Of a stretch of DNA of 39,368 nucleotides, positions 29,975 through 38,375 are shown piece by piece. The stretch spans positions 1-39,368 of IMG/VR virus record IMGVR_UViG_3300013131_000102. One strand, 5' to 3'. Numbering within the stretch: position 1 is the first letter of the stretch; every line of letters starts with the position of its first letter. A model generated the notes under the pieces. It made no database searches. It had not been told where the DNA came from and was given only the letters and a program-made list of their open reading frames with translations. The position numbers and the translations under genes are program-made. Origin of the DNA: a virus.

Positions 29975-30166
29975 ATGGCTATGAAGAACTTTTTGATGGT
30001 GTTGTTCGCCGCTTCTGTGTTCGTCGTCCCGATCTCTACGTCTTCGGCCGTCGGCGCTACGACCAAGAACACCTGCACCTACTTCAAGACCGTCGGCGCG
30101 ACGATCGTCTGTCCTTCCTACTGGAAGCGGTTCTGGAAGATTCAGGAGGATTACTCCGGCGACTGA
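29975..30166 (+). CDS. G+C-rich secreted small protein (moron)
   Basis: The 63-residue product has a signal peptide (basic start MAMKNF, hydrophobic core, small residues before SAVGA) and a mature part of about 35 residues with two Cys (TCTYF and VCPSY), perhaps disulfide-bonded. RBS AAAGGA. The DNA is strikingly richer in G and C, and its codons end mostly in C or G, unlike every neighbour. It has its own promoter and terminator, so it is probably a recent acquisition from a high-G+C genome. A longer frame (29938-30192) on the same strand gives an Arg-rich product without such features, and I reject it. Confidence 0.75.
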   Translation: MAMKNFLMVLFAASVFVVPISTSSAVGATTKNTCTYFKTVGATIVCPSYWKRFWKIQEDYSGD

Positions 30167-30192
30167 TCGCCGAGCAGTCTATCGTCGATTAG

Positions 30193-30228
30193 AAAAATCC
30201 AGGGGAGCAATCCCCTGGATTTTTTTGT
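30193..30228 (+). terminator. Rho-independent terminator of the moron
   Basis: ATCCAGGGGA (30197-30206) pairs with TCCCCTGGAT (30211-30220) around a GCAA tetraloop, with A's before and a run of seven T's after. Very strong. Confidence 0.93.
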
Positions 30229-30230
30229 TA

Positions 30231-30238
30231 TATAAATA
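30231..30238 (+). promoter_or_regulatory. TATAAATA late-promoter-like box
   Basis: TATAAATA matches the T4 late promoter core and lies 23 bp before the 314-residue gene, directly after the moron terminator. A second copy is at 31270. In such an A+T-rich sequence chance matches are possible. Confidence 0.45.
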
Positions 30239-30260
30239 TGTAAAAATATTGAGGATGTAA

Positions 30261-31205
30261 ATGAAAAAATTTAAAGATTATATAGTAGAAGAAAATATAT
30301 TTGATTTAGCAAACAGAAAACAAGTACAATTTCTTCCATTATATCATAGTCATGAAGGCATAGCTACTTCACATGATATGTTAGAAAATTTAAGGAAAAC
30401 TATGTTAGGGCGTAAATCTACTATGAGAACAATGGTAGATTTACCAGGAACGCCAATTACTTTTGGTATACATCCTAAAACCAAAAAATTTTTCGTATCT
30501 AATGGTGTTAATGATAGTTTTTCTCCAGAAGAAATAAATCACGATTATAAAACAAATCCTGTTCTTGGTAAAAAATTAAAAGTTTCTTTATCAGAATTAC
30601 CAAAGATTATTCCTGCAAGCGGTGGTATGTATAAAGGAAGAGTATTGTATACAGATAAAAATGATATACCAGATTATCTACCAAAATCTAATGCTAATAT
30701 GGGTATTGCTATTGAGTCAGATCATCAAGGAAATTTGTTGACTAATGCACACAAAGCAAAGTTTCAAGTTCATCCAGATGTATATACTGTAAATCCAGAA
30801 ATAAGATCAAATCCTTTGCATTTTGATGTTGATTCTCAACACGAATTCAGAATTCATATGAACGCTGTAAGAAATTCTTATTCAAAATTAGATCCGGATG
30901 ATTTTGATGCAATAAAAGGTCATGAACGTCATATAGAAGATTATATTCAACATGGTATGCAAGAAAAACATACTGCAGAAAGCTATTTGAATTATTTTAA
31001 ATCAAAATTATCAGGAAATCCACAGAAATTTGGTAAAATGTCAGATGAAGTATATGAAAATAAGAGAGCATTTGATTCTACACTTAGTGTAATAGGTCAT
31101 TTGCATAAAGCAGCTGGTGTATTATCGAGAATATCTGTTAAAAATGGTAATCCTGGTAATGTTAATATGTTCAGGGGCACAAATACTGCTGTATTAAAGG
31201 TTTAA
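30261..31205 (+). CDS. T4-like phage protein, DUF6267-like (314 aa)
   Basis: RBS TGAGGATGTAA. The protein begins MKKFKDYIVEENIF and has LENLRKTMLGRKSTMRTMVD, then GTPITFGIHPKTKKFFVSN (about 64-82). This order (helix, then substrate-like strand with FFV) reminds me of DUF6267 proteins of T4-like cyanophages, which have a nucleotidyltransferase-like look. His-rich segments lie at 220-240. Function unknown and the family match is from memory. Confidence 0.6.
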   Translation: MKKFKDYIVEENIFDLANRKQVQFLPLYHSHEGIATSHDMLENLRKTMLGRKSTMRTMVDLPGTPITFGIHPKTKKFFVSNGVNDSFSPEEINHDYKTNPVLGKKLKVSLSELPKIIPASGGMYKGRVLYTDKNDIPDYLPKSNANMGIAIESDHQGNLLTNAHKAKFQVHPDVYTVNPEIRSNPLHFDVDSQHEFRIHMNAVRNSYSKLDPDDFDAIKGHERHIEDYIQHGMQEKHTAESYLNYFKSKLSGNPQKFGKMSDEVYENKRAFDSTLSVIGHLHKAAGVLSRISVKNGNPGNVNMFRGTNTAVLKV

Positions 31206-31269
31206 AAGAAAAAATTGTGAAAAAATAAGATTTAGATTCGTTAAAACAACCTATTAGAAAATTAAAATA

Positions 31270-31277
31270 TATAAATA
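31270..31277 (+). promoter_or_regulatory. TATAAATA late-promoter-like box
   Basis: TATAAATA with G after it, 70 bp before the gene at 31348. The region 31278-31347 is a leader without an RBS-supported gene; only a nine-codon ATG ORF (31300) was seen there. Confidence 0.4.
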
Positions 31278-31347
31278 GAACTGTTAGTGCAGTAAGGCCA
31301 TGAGTAGACCTGCATATGTTCTTGGATAAGCCTATAGGGAACCTCCA

Positions 31348-31890
31348 ATGGTAAAGAAATTAGTAAACATTATTGAACCTCAGCAACTTGTAGAACATTT
31401 AGGTTCTACCATGGCCATACCATCTAAAGTAAAATTATCTTTGTATAAAAAATCAAAAATTTCTGGATTATCTTTACCTATTTTAGAAGAAGTATATTAT
31501 AGAGGATATACTATCTGGAATAAAGGATTTAAAGGAACTAGAACACAATTTGCGTTTGACAGGGTTAACTCGTTTATTGCGGGTGGATTTGCAGCAGATT
31601 TAGATAGAGATTTAATAGAATCAGAAGAAAAACATACTAAAAATTCTAAATTACCTAGTTCTAGATTTGATGGGTCTAGAGAATTAGTTGATAATTATAA
31701 AAAAAGTACTCCTGGCCAAACTTTGACTGTTATTAAAAGAATTGTAACTAAAGCTCAAATACAAAATAAAATTATAGATGAAGAAGATCATGATTCTAAT
31801 TGGGTTAAACCAACTGAACCCAAAAATAAAAATAAAAAGAGTTCTAATATAATTATTAGACCAGATATTAAGAAAGCGGAAAAGGAATAA
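31348..31890 (+). CDS. Phage structural or assembly-type protein, unknown (180 aa)
   Basis: The protein has IPSKVKLSLYKKSKISGLSL (about 24-43), VYYRGYTIW and FAFDRVNSFIAGG (about 68-80), a combination that I recall from hypothetical proteins of T4-like marine phages next to similar genes. The C-terminus is Lys-rich and disordered. The start follows GGGAACCTCCA. Four bases separate it from the next gene. Confidence 0.6.
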   Translation: MVKKLVNIIEPQQLVEHLGSTMAIPSKVKLSLYKKSKISGLSLPILEEVYYRGYTIWNKGFKGTRTQFAFDRVNSFIAGGFAADLDRDLIESEEKHTKNSKLPSSRFDGSRELVDNYKKSTPGQTLTVIKRIVTKAQIQNKIIDEEDHDSNWVKPTEPKNKNKKSSNIIIRPDIKKAEKE

Positions 31891-31893
31891 TTT

Positions 31894-33366
31894 ATGTATA
31901 TAAAAAAATTCGGTCTATCTCAATCTTTAATAGATACAGTAAGTAAAGTATTAGGGAATAAAATAGACAATATAAATGAAGAAAAAGAACCAGTTATTCC
32001 TCCTTTAAGAGCTGTTAAAGCTCCTGATAAATCATATTATAGAAAGAAAATAAATTCTCTTTTAAGACCATCAGTAAGAAAACCAGGTGATAACGATAAT
32101 ACTGAAGGAATTGATAACGAATTAGCTGTTGCTGTTAAAAGAAGTAAATTTAGAATAGCAGAATCTAAATCAAAAGTACAACGAGAAATAGCAGATGCAG
32201 ATCCTAAAAGAGAATTAAGAAACAGACCAAAAGGCACTCTTGTAGCAGGAAAAACTCAACAATCTATATTAGCTAAAAGGGTATTAGCAAACCAAAGACG
32301 TTTATCAGGTTTTCAAGATATAGATCCTATTGGAGCATATGCAGATAAACATGGCCTATATGATAAATGGAAAGCGGCTAAATCTAAATCTGAACCAAAA
32401 GCAGGAAAAGGTGCTGTAGATGCTGCAATGGCTGCGTCAGGACATAAAATAAGTGTAGACGAACCAAAAAAAGTTAAACCTAAATCTAAACCTAAATCAA
32501 CTGCTGGTAAAGGTGCTGTAGATGCTGCAATGGCTGCATTAGGTAAGAAAATTCCAATAGATACAAAAAAGGTAAAACTTCCTAAACCACGTAACCCTAC
32601 AGTTTCTGATGAACTAAAAGCTGAACCAAAAGCAAAAGCTGAACCAGTAGCAAAATCAGTAGTAAAGACTGAACCAAAAGCAAAAGCTGAACCAGTAGCA
32701 AAATCAGTAGTAAATACTGAACTAAAGGCAAAAACAGCATCAGCAGCATTAAAAGCTACTAGAACAGCAGCACCATTGGATGTTAATCAAACTAAAGCAC
32801 ATTTTATAAGATTAACAGCAACAAAAGGTCATCAATATAAAGTTGGTATACAAGCTCTTAGAGATGATTCTAAAATGAGAGCAACAGAAATTCATCATTT
32901 ATTAACACATCATTATGAACACGAAGGTCCTTTACCAAAAACTAAGGCTGGTATGATAGATCATATTGCTACATTAGAAGGAAAAAGTAAATCTATAATT
33001 GCAGCGCAAGAAAGAAAAACACCGGCCGCTAAAAAACCTAAATTAGAAATAACTGGTGATCCTGAACATTTCCATCATAGACATATGTCTGTTGCAAATA
33101 ATAAAGGTGATTCTGAATCTTTTGCATTACATTTACATCATGCTAGTAGAAAATTAGATGCTCCTACTTTTAAGAGTTTGACTAAAAAAGTAACAGGATC
33201 ATTACCAGATAAACCTACAAAAGCTAACAATCATGCACATTTAAAAGCATATTTTGAAAAAAGACATAAAGTTAAATTGGTCGAAGAATATTTTGATTCA
33301 AAAATGTACGATTATTTTTCTGAAGAAGAATTGTTAAAAATAGAAGAAATTGTAGAAGGTGTATAA
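31894..33366 (+). CDS. Lys/Ala-rich repeat protein (490 aa)
   Basis: Long, basic and mostly low-complexity. Two copies of AGKGAVDAAMAA (about residues 170 and 207) and two tandem copies of EPKAKAEPVAKSVV (about 245-275) are seen. A more ordered part (about 290-465) has His-rich helices, and the end is an acidic helix (EEELLKIEEIVEGV). It could be an internal head or DNA-associated protein, which is a guess from composition and place. Its stop overlaps the next start (TAATG). Confidence 0.65.
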   Translation: MYIKKFGLSQSLIDTVSKVLGNKIDNINEEKEPVIPPLRAVKAPDKSYYRKKINSLLRPSVRKPGDNDNTEGIDNELAVAVKRSKFRIAESKSKVQREIADADPKRELRNRPKGTLVAGKTQQSILAKRVLANQRRLSGFQDIDPIGAYADKHGLYDKWKAAKSKSEPKAGKGAVDAAMAASGHKISVDEPKKVKPKSKPKSTAGKGAVDAAMAALGKKIPIDTKKVKLPKPRNPTVSDELKAEPKAKAEPVAKSVVKTEPKAKAEPVAKSVVNTELKAKTASAALKATRTAAPLDVNQTKAHFIRLTATKGHQYKVGIQALRDDSKMRATEIHHLLTHHYEHEGPLPKTKAGMIDHIATLEGKSKSIIAAQERKTPAAKKPKLEITGDPEHFHHRHMSVANNKGDSESFALHLHHASRKLDAPTFKSLTKKVTGSLPDKPTKANNHAHLKAYFEKRHKVKLVEEYFDSKMYDYFSEEELLKIEEIVEGV

Positions 33367-33494
33367 TGGCAGAAGAAAAACCAAAGGTTGGTAAACCTGA
33401 AAAATTTATAACAATTGTTATAAATGGTAAAGAAAAAAAGATAAGAGCACAATCTCAATATATTTTAAATATGCTTATAGTAGAAGATAACTAA
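33366..33494 (+). CDS. Small basic protein (42 aa)
   Basis: Starts MAEEKPKVGKPEKF; one beta-hairpin-like part (ITIVINGKEKKIRAQSQ) and a short end. The start overlaps the previous stop (TAATG). Unknown. Confidence 0.5.
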   Translation: MAEEKPKVGKPEKFITIVINGKEKKIRAQSQYILNMLIVEDN

Positions 33495-33526
33495 ATAATA
33501 AAAACAATTAATTACGAGGAAATTAT

Positions 33527-34222
33527 ATGTCATTATTCGGTAGAAACGATCAATCAGTAACTGCTAATTCTACTACAACAGTAGAAAGCACAACTGGAGC
33601 ACCATTAGGCACATATACAGCAGTTAAGTTAGGAGGCGGGGCTAACGCTCACTTTGGAAATACTTCTGCCGGATCAAGAGCATCTGTAAATGTTAATATG
33701 TTTGGTAATACAACACCAGGAGCATTTATGGAAAACGTAGCAGTTGGTATTTTTGGTGCTGATGCTGCAGAAACTACTGCTCAAGCCGGGAAATTAGCAC
33801 ACGCAGGTTGGCAAATAAGAAAAGCAGGAACAGGATCAATAGCTAGTGTTTCTTATACAGGAACTGCTACAAATTATGATAATACTGACGTTATTACTGT
33901 ATCTTCTCCTGCAGCTGGAGGTAATGCTACTGCTACTGTAGCTACTAATTCTACAGGCGGAGCATTAGTGCTTACATTAACAAATGCAGGATTCGGATTT
34001 ACAGCTGTTAATGCTACTCCTAATGTAGCTATAGCTAATTCTACAGGCGGAGCATCTGGAGGATCTGGTGCTACTTTTACTTCTCGTGCAGGTGGAAGAG
34101 CAGGAAGAATTCATTATGAAACATTAGTAGCTATGGGATCACTAGGTGCACAATCTGCTCCTTATGGTACACCAGCTTCTGTAGCTGATGCTTCTGACGA
34201 TTCAGTATTGCCTGACAGCTAA
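33527..34222 (+). CDS. Virion-type protein (231 aa), Gly/Thr-rich
   Basis: MSLFGRNDQSVTANS is a start that I recognise from structural proteins of T4-like cyanophages. The body is beta-rich with Gly, Ala, Thr and Asn. NSTGGALVLTL and NSTGGASGGSG show a short internal repeat. RBS CGAGGAAATT. Probably a head decoration or neck/tail-associated protein. Its stop overlaps the start of the next gene. Confidence 0.65.
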   Translation: MSLFGRNDQSVTANSTTTVESTTGAPLGTYTAVKLGGGANAHFGNTSAGSRASVNVNMFGNTTPGAFMENVAVGIFGADAAETTAQAGKLAHAGWQIRKAGTGSIASVSYTGTATNYDNTDVITVSSPAAGGNATATVATNSTGGALVLTLTNAGFGFTAVNATPNVAIANSTGGASGGSGATFTSRAGGRAGRIHYETLVAMGSLGAQSAPYGTPASVADASDDSVLPDS

Positions 34223-34500
34223 TGCCTAATTCTTCTAAATCTTTAGCTAATGTTACTTTAACGACATCTTTATCCTCATCAGATAGACTGGTGGGGATAA
34301 AAAGTCCAGCAACAACTGCTAATGTTATAGTTATTACTGTAGGCAATTTTATTAATTCAGTATCAATATCTAATTCTGTGCCAGCTAATTCTACATCTAA
34401 TGGTACACCAGGAATGATTAGAGCAGATAACACGTATATATATGTTTGTGTATCTAATAATACTTGGGGAAGGGTTTCAATTAATTTAACAAGTTTCTAA
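34222..34500 (+). CDS. Virion-type small protein (92 aa)
   Basis: The C-terminal part PANSTSNGTPGMIRAD followed by NTYIYVCVSNNTWGRV is a motif seen in many phage tail or decoration proteins. The N-terminus is Ser/Thr-rich. Coupled to the previous structural gene and to the next gene by TAATG overlaps. Confidence 0.65.
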   Translation: MPNSSKSLANVTLTTSLSSSDRLVGIKSPATTANVIVITVGNFINSVSISNSVPANSTSNGTPGMIRADNTYIYVCVSNNTWGRVSINLTSF

Positions 34501-34883
34501 TGATATTAACCGATGAAAATTTTATTCTATTTTGTGCCTCTCATTATGATAATTATGGATATCATTCTACCGAAGAATTCATAGAAGATATTAATCGTAT
34601 AAAATATATTAAGAAACTTATAACTCGTTATATAGAAAAGGGCGAGTTAAAAGAAAGATTAATATTAAACCATATAATTGTTTTAAACAATTGTTTTGGT
34701 CCGGAAGCATTATCTCGTATATTGTATTTAAAATTAAAACATCAAATGAAATATGTTAAACCATTTTTAATATTGTTAAATATATTGCCTGATAAAATAT
34801 ATAATGTAGGAAAAGAACAAGTTATAGATACCAGAGAAATTTCTATGGATGATTTAATTATCTATAAATTAAGGAATATTTAA
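34500..34883 (+). CDS. Conserved T4-like phage protein (127 aa)
   Basis: Has FCASHYDNYGYHSTEEFIED (about 11-30), RIKYIKKLITRYIEKGELK and ERLILNHIIVLNNCFGPEA (about 52-70). I recognise this pattern from a widespread hypothetical family of T4-like phages (DUF7207-like). No known function. Overlaps both neighbours by one to a few bases. Confidence 0.7.
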   Translation: MILTDENFILFCASHYDNYGYHSTEEFIEDINRIKYIKKLITRYIEKGELKERLILNHIIVLNNCFGPEALSRILYLKLKHQMKYVKPFLILLNILPDKIYNVGKEQVIDTREISMDDLIIYKLRNI

Positions 34884-35176
34884 TGAAAAATTTAAAAGAA
34901 ACAGAATCTGTTATTCCTGCTAATTCTATTGGAGATGGTATACCAGTAGCTTCTTTTGACCCATTATTGAAAATAAAAAAAATGTTTAAAAGATGGAATC
35001 CTATAGAAGTAGATAATTCTAGACATACAGGACCAACTCAAGTACACGGAATTAAAAACAGTTTAAATAATAAAAACATGAGAAGACCTTGGTACGAAAA
35101 ATTACAAGATCAAGCAAAAGCTGCATTGCCAGGAAAACCAAAAAAAGCTAAATCGTTAAGAGATATTGTTCAATAA
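34883..35176 (+). CDS. Hypothetical basic protein (97 aa)
   Basis: Mostly disordered, Lys/Pro/Asn-rich, with FDPLLKIKKMFKRWNP (about 26-41) and a basic end. Overlaps the preceding gene. Unknown; may be a structural accessory protein by position. Confidence 0.5.
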   Translation: MKNLKETESVIPANSIGDGIPVASFDPLLKIKKMFKRWNPIEVDNSRHTGPTQVHGIKNSLNNKNMRRPWYEKLQDQAKAALPGKPKKAKSLRDIVQ

Positions 35177-35216
35177 TATTTTGTTATTATAGCGATAATA
35201 AAAAGGGACAAAATAA

Positions 35217-35510
35217 TTGAAATTACCAGAAGAGATTTTAATACTTCTTTTAGCATTATTTGGAGGTATAGCAAGATATTTAGATACATATTTAAAAGGA
35301 ATAGAAACTTTTTCTATTTCTAGAATGGTTGCTACTATTGTAGTTTGTTCGTTTAGTGGTTATATGTGTTCCATGTTTGTGAATTTCTTTTATCCTACTT
35401 GGATATATGTTTCTGCTGGAATAGGTGGATATGCTGGTGTTGAAGCGCTAAATTTCATAATAAATTTCTGGAAAAATAAATTAACAAATGGACAGGGCCA
35501 AAATAAATGA
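35217..35510 (+). CDS. Holin-like membrane protein (97 aa)
   Basis: TTG start after AAAAGGGAC. Three hydrophobic spans (about 4-17, 31-52 and 58-85), with a basic loop and a basic, polar C-terminus. Size and layout fit holins, which make holes at the time of lysis. The next small membrane gene overlaps by ATGA, as in holin/antiholin pairs. No endolysin is in the window, so the call rests on shape only. A hairpin TTATTAT/ATAATAA (35184-35201) lies just upstream. Confidence 0.5.
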   Translation: MKLPEEILILLLALFGGIARYLDTYLKGIETFSISRMVATIVVCSFSGYMCSMFVNFFYPTWIYVSAGIGGYAGVEALNFIINFWKNKLTNGQGQNK

Positions 35511-35674
35511 TTCATAATTCGTTGTTAATAACAATAAAAATTATTGTAGCAGGAAGTATCTCTTACTTATATTTCAATGGTACCAATTTTGATATAGACC
35601 TTCTTAATATTTCAATTGCTTCTGTTCTTAGTTTTATTTCTACTAAAGCAGTTGATTTTCTTACTGAAAGATAA
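35507..35674 (+). CDS. Small membrane protein (55 aa), partner of the holin-like gene
   Basis: ATGA overlap with the previous gene. One hydrophobic span (about 4-22), an acidic middle and a second weaker span (about 35-48). It could be an antiholin or second holin. Inference from context. Confidence 0.5.
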   Translation: MIHNSLLITIKIIVAGSISYLYFNGTNFDIDLLNISIASVLSFISTKAVDFLTER

Positions 35675-35681
35675 TCAGAAC

Positions 35682-35710
35682 TTTACCTGTTTTTTAAAAG
35701 ATAGTATAAT
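35682..35710 (+). promoter_or_regulatory. Promoter (TTTACC-17-TATAAT) before the primase group
   Basis: GAACTTTACC (35678-35687) has 17 bp to TATAAT (35705-35710), 38 bp before ATG 35748. It restarts transcription for the primase, ThyX and NrdJ genes after the holin-like genes. Confidence 0.72.
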
Positions 35711-35747
35711 TTACTGTATTTAATGATGTATTAAAAAGGTTTGTTTC

Positions 35748-36005
35748 ATGGACAATCAAGTTCCTACTGGTCTTATAGAATTAATGTTTTCTGATAATGA
35801 AGTATCTAGTGGATTATATCTAAGCAATGAAACACGTGAAAAATTTACTGAATCTTTAGAAAAGCTTATGTTGTATTTTCAAGACAATATGGATCAAAAT
35901 ATGGCAAGATATTGTGATTATGTAACATTATTACAATTGTATGAATTAATTTCAATTGGTACTAAAAACAAAAATTATTTTATGGTGTGTGATTGCTCGA
36001 AATAA
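35748..36005 (+). CDS. Hypothetical protein (85 aa)
   Basis: First gene after the promoter. Acidic and helical; two Cys at the very end (VCDCSK). Overlaps the primase gene by 13 bases. Not recognised. Confidence 0.55.
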   Translation: MDNQVPTGLIELMFSDNEVSSGLYLSNETREKFTESLEKLMLYFQDNMDQNMARYCDYVTLLQLYELISIGTKNKNYFMVCDCSK

Positions 36006-36997
36006 AATACATAACATTATTATCCTCTCGTTTACGTAACTTCAAAAGAAAAGGTAATGTTCTAAATTTTAGTTGCCCTTTATGCGGTGATTCTCAAAAT
36101 AAAAAAAATAAATCTAGAGGATACATTTATCTAAAAAAAGATAAATGGATGTATCATTGTCATAATTGTGGTGTATCAATACTTGCATCGCAATTATTAA
36201 AAACAATAGATCAAGGATTGTATTCTGATTATGTATTAGAAAATTTACAATCTAATAAAACTGAAAGTAATAAATCATTTGTAGATAAACTGAAACCAAA
36301 AAAATATGAACAATCTATTATATTAAAAGATCTTAAAAAAGTATCTCAATTACCTTCTAATCATATAGTAAAGAAATTTGTAACAAAAAGAAAAATACCA
36401 ACAACATTTCATCATAAATTATATGCTTGTCCTAATTTTATGGAATTTACTAATAAGATAATAACCAATAAATTTTCTAAAGATGCATTAAATCACGACG
36501 AAGCTAGGCTATTAATCCCATTTATAAATAGCAATCAAGAAATACATGCTTTTCAAGGAAGAGCAGTACATATTAATTCTGATATTAGATATATAACAAT
36601 AGTTATAGATGAAACTATACCAAAAGTATATGGATTAGATACTGTAAATTTTAATATTCCAGTTCGTGTATTTGAAGGTCCAATAGATTCTATGTTTATA
36701 TCCAACAGTATTTCAACTGCTGGTGGAGATTTAGGGTCTATTAAAGGTTTTGATAGAGAATCATTGATTATTGTGTATGATAATGAACCAAGATCAATAG
36801 AAACAATAAAGAAACTTGATAAAACCATAAATCAAGGATATAAAGTATGTATATGGCCAAATAATATACAACAAAAAGATGTAAATGATATGATATTAGC
36901 AGGATATTCTGCTACTGAAATAGAAGGTATAATAGATAAAAACACATATTCAAACTTAACTGCTAAGTTAATGTTAAGTAAATGGAGAAAAATATGA
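35993..36997 (+). CDS. 61: DNA primase (T4 gp61-like)
   Basis: The 334-residue protein has an N-terminal zinc domain with CPLCGDS (about 28-34) and CHNCG (about 57-61), then a TOPRIM-like core with VFEGPIDSMF (about 226-235) and IIVYDNEPRS (about 260). It makes RNA primers and works with the gp41-type helicase. A TTG start is used: no ATG fits, and GGTG lies upstream. It overlaps both neighbours. Confidence 0.88.
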   Translation: MLEIKYITLLSSRLRNFKRKGNVLNFSCPLCGDSQNKKNKSRGYIYLKKDKWMYHCHNCGVSILASQLLKTIDQGLYSDYVLENLQSNKTESNKSFVDKLKPKKYEQSIILKDLKKVSQLPSNHIVKKFVTKRKIPTTFHHKLYACPNFMEFTNKIITNKFSKDALNHDEARLLIPFINSNQEIHAFQGRAVHINSDIRYITIVIDETIPKVYGLDTVNFNIPVRVFEGPIDSMFISNSISTAGGDLGSIKGFDRESLIIVYDNEPRSIETIKKLDKTINQGYKVCIWPNNIQQKDVNDMILAGYSATEIEGIIDKNTYSNLTAKLMLSKWRKI

Positions 36998-37269
36998 TAG
37001 AAGATATATTATATAATATGAGCGCAGAATTATTTCTATTGGTATTATTTTCTTCTTCAATTATATTTGCTTTGATATTTATATTTTCAGTTTGTTGGAT
37101 AGTAGATTATTCAATGGATTCTTATTGGGCAGAAAGGTATGTACATTCTTGTGGTCATGTTGAATCTTGGTCTCTAAATACCGTATTATGCAGAAAATGT
37201 GGAAAAAAAGGTGTTTGGGTTAGAAAACTTACAAAAAGAAAATTTTTCGGAGGATGGAAGATTGAATAG
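36994..37269 (+). CDS. Membrane protein with zinc-ribbon end (91 aa)
   Basis: GGAG (36984-36987) supports ATG 36994, which overlaps the primase stop; the in-frame ATG 36982 is less likely. One long hydrophobic span (about 12-38), then HSCGH and LCRKCGKKG, a possible zinc site, and a basic tail. Function unknown. Confidence 0.55.
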   Translation: MIEDILYNMSAELFLLVLFSSSIIFALIFIFSVCWIVDYSMDSYWAERYVHSCGHVESWSLNTVLCRKCGKKGVWVRKLTKRKFFGGWKIE

Positions 37270-37274
37270 TTTCT

Positions 37275-37547
37275 ATGAGTAAATACAAAGGAATATATCA
37301 GTTTGCACAAGCAGAAGATTTTAAATATGCTATAATAGCACATGATGATGAAGATTTAGTACACGTATGTTTATATCCTAATAAACCTACAACTTCTGTA
37401 TTAAATTCTTTAATACAGGAATTAGATAATGATGAAGATTTAGGATTAGTAGGTATAGCAAATTATTTAGACTATACTTGCAAAAAAATAACCAAAACTG
37501 ATTATCCAAATAGATGGAAATCTATAAAATTTGATCAATTAAATTGA
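37275..37547 (+). CDS. Hypothetical acidic protein (90 aa)
   Basis: Alpha/beta with IIAHDDEDLVHVCLYP (about 20-35) and QELDNDEDLGLVGIANYLDY (about 48-67). Five bases after the previous gene. Not recognised. Confidence 0.5.
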   Translation: MSKYKGIYQFAQAEDFKYAIIAHDDEDLVHVCLYPNKPTTSVLNSLIQELDNDEDLGLVGIANYLDYTCKKITKTDYPNRWKSIKFDQLN

Positions 37548-37554
37548 GGAAATT

Positions 37555-38211
37555 ATGAAAACAAATATTATTGCCATAACACAACCTGTAGATAATTTAA
37601 TTACTCCTAGCGAATTTATTGCCTATTGTGCAAGAGTGTCTAATCCCTCTAATCAAAATAACGCACTAACATCTAATAAACTTATAAAATATTTGGCTAA
37701 ACATAAACATTGGTCACCATTTGAGATGATTAATGTTGTGATGGAAATTGAAACAACCAGAGATATTGCTAGACAAATATTAAGGCATAGAAGTTTTAGT
37801 TTTCAAGAATTTTCACAAAGATATGCTGACCCTACTAGTGATTTGGGGTTTATTATTAGAGAAACAAGATTTCAAGATACAAAAAACAGACAAAATTCCA
37901 TAGAAATAACAGATGACGATCTAATTTTAGATAGAGAATGGAAAGCTAGGCAAAAAGCTACTATAGATCTAATAGAAGAGAATTATAGATGGGCTGTTAT
38001 TAATGGTATAGCTAAAGAACAATCTAGAGCAGTTTTACCAGAAGGATTAACAATATCTCGTATGTATATGAATGGATCTTTACGTTCTTGGATACATTAT
38101 TGTAATTTGCGTATGGGGCCAGAAACTCAAAAAGAACATAGAGAAGTAGCTTTATCTTGTTGGAATAATATAATAGAACATTTTCCTGTATTAAAGGATA
38201 TTGAACTATGA
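37555..38211 (+). CDS. thyX: FAD-dependent thymidylate synthase ThyX
   Basis: The 218-residue protein has the ThyX signature RHRSFSFQEFSQR (about 78-90), WSPFEMI (about 53-59) and the C-terminal LRSWIHYCNLRM region. ThyX makes dTMP from dUMP with methylene-THF and NADPH through FAD, and works as a tetramer. It boosts thymine supply for this A+T-rich genome together with the ribonucleotide reductase two genes on. RBS GAGGAAATT; the stop overlaps the next start. Confidence 0.95.
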   Translation: MKTNIIAITQPVDNLITPSEFIAYCARVSNPSNQNNALTSNKLIKYLAKHKHWSPFEMINVVMEIETTRDIARQILRHRSFSFQEFSQRYADPTSDLGFIIRETRFQDTKNRQNSIEITDDDLILDREWKARQKATIDLIEENYRWAVINGIAKEQSRAVLPEGLTISRMYMNGSLRSWIHYCNLRMGPETQKEHREVALSCWNNIIEHFPVLKDIEL

Positions 38212-38375
38212 ATTGGTTAAGAAATATGTTTATGACAATTTCAAATAAACCATCAAACAATACTGTAATACTATTACAAACAAGAATAGATATATTAGAA
38301 TTAAAACTTAAACATTTACAACGTAGACTAGATAGATTAGATCCATTGGGTATAACCAGGGACAAAGGAGAATAG
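38208..38375 (+). CDS. Small coiled-coil protein (55 aa)
   Basis: ATG overlaps the ThyX stop. A hydrophobic start (MNWLRNMFMTI) and a strong heptad helix (LQTRIDILELKLKHLQRRLD). Its end abuts the reductase gene start, whose RBS (AAAGGAGAA) lies in its last codons. Function unknown. Confidence 0.55.
   Translation: MNWLRNMFMTISNKPSNNTVILLQTRIDILELKLKHLQRRLDRLDPLGITRDKGE

Noticed and set aside
29938-30192. 84-residue Arg-rich frame over the moron
   Set aside because: It starts at a poor site and overlaps the 63-residue frame that has an RBS and signal peptide; the Arg-rich product is what a G+C-rich gene gives in another frame.
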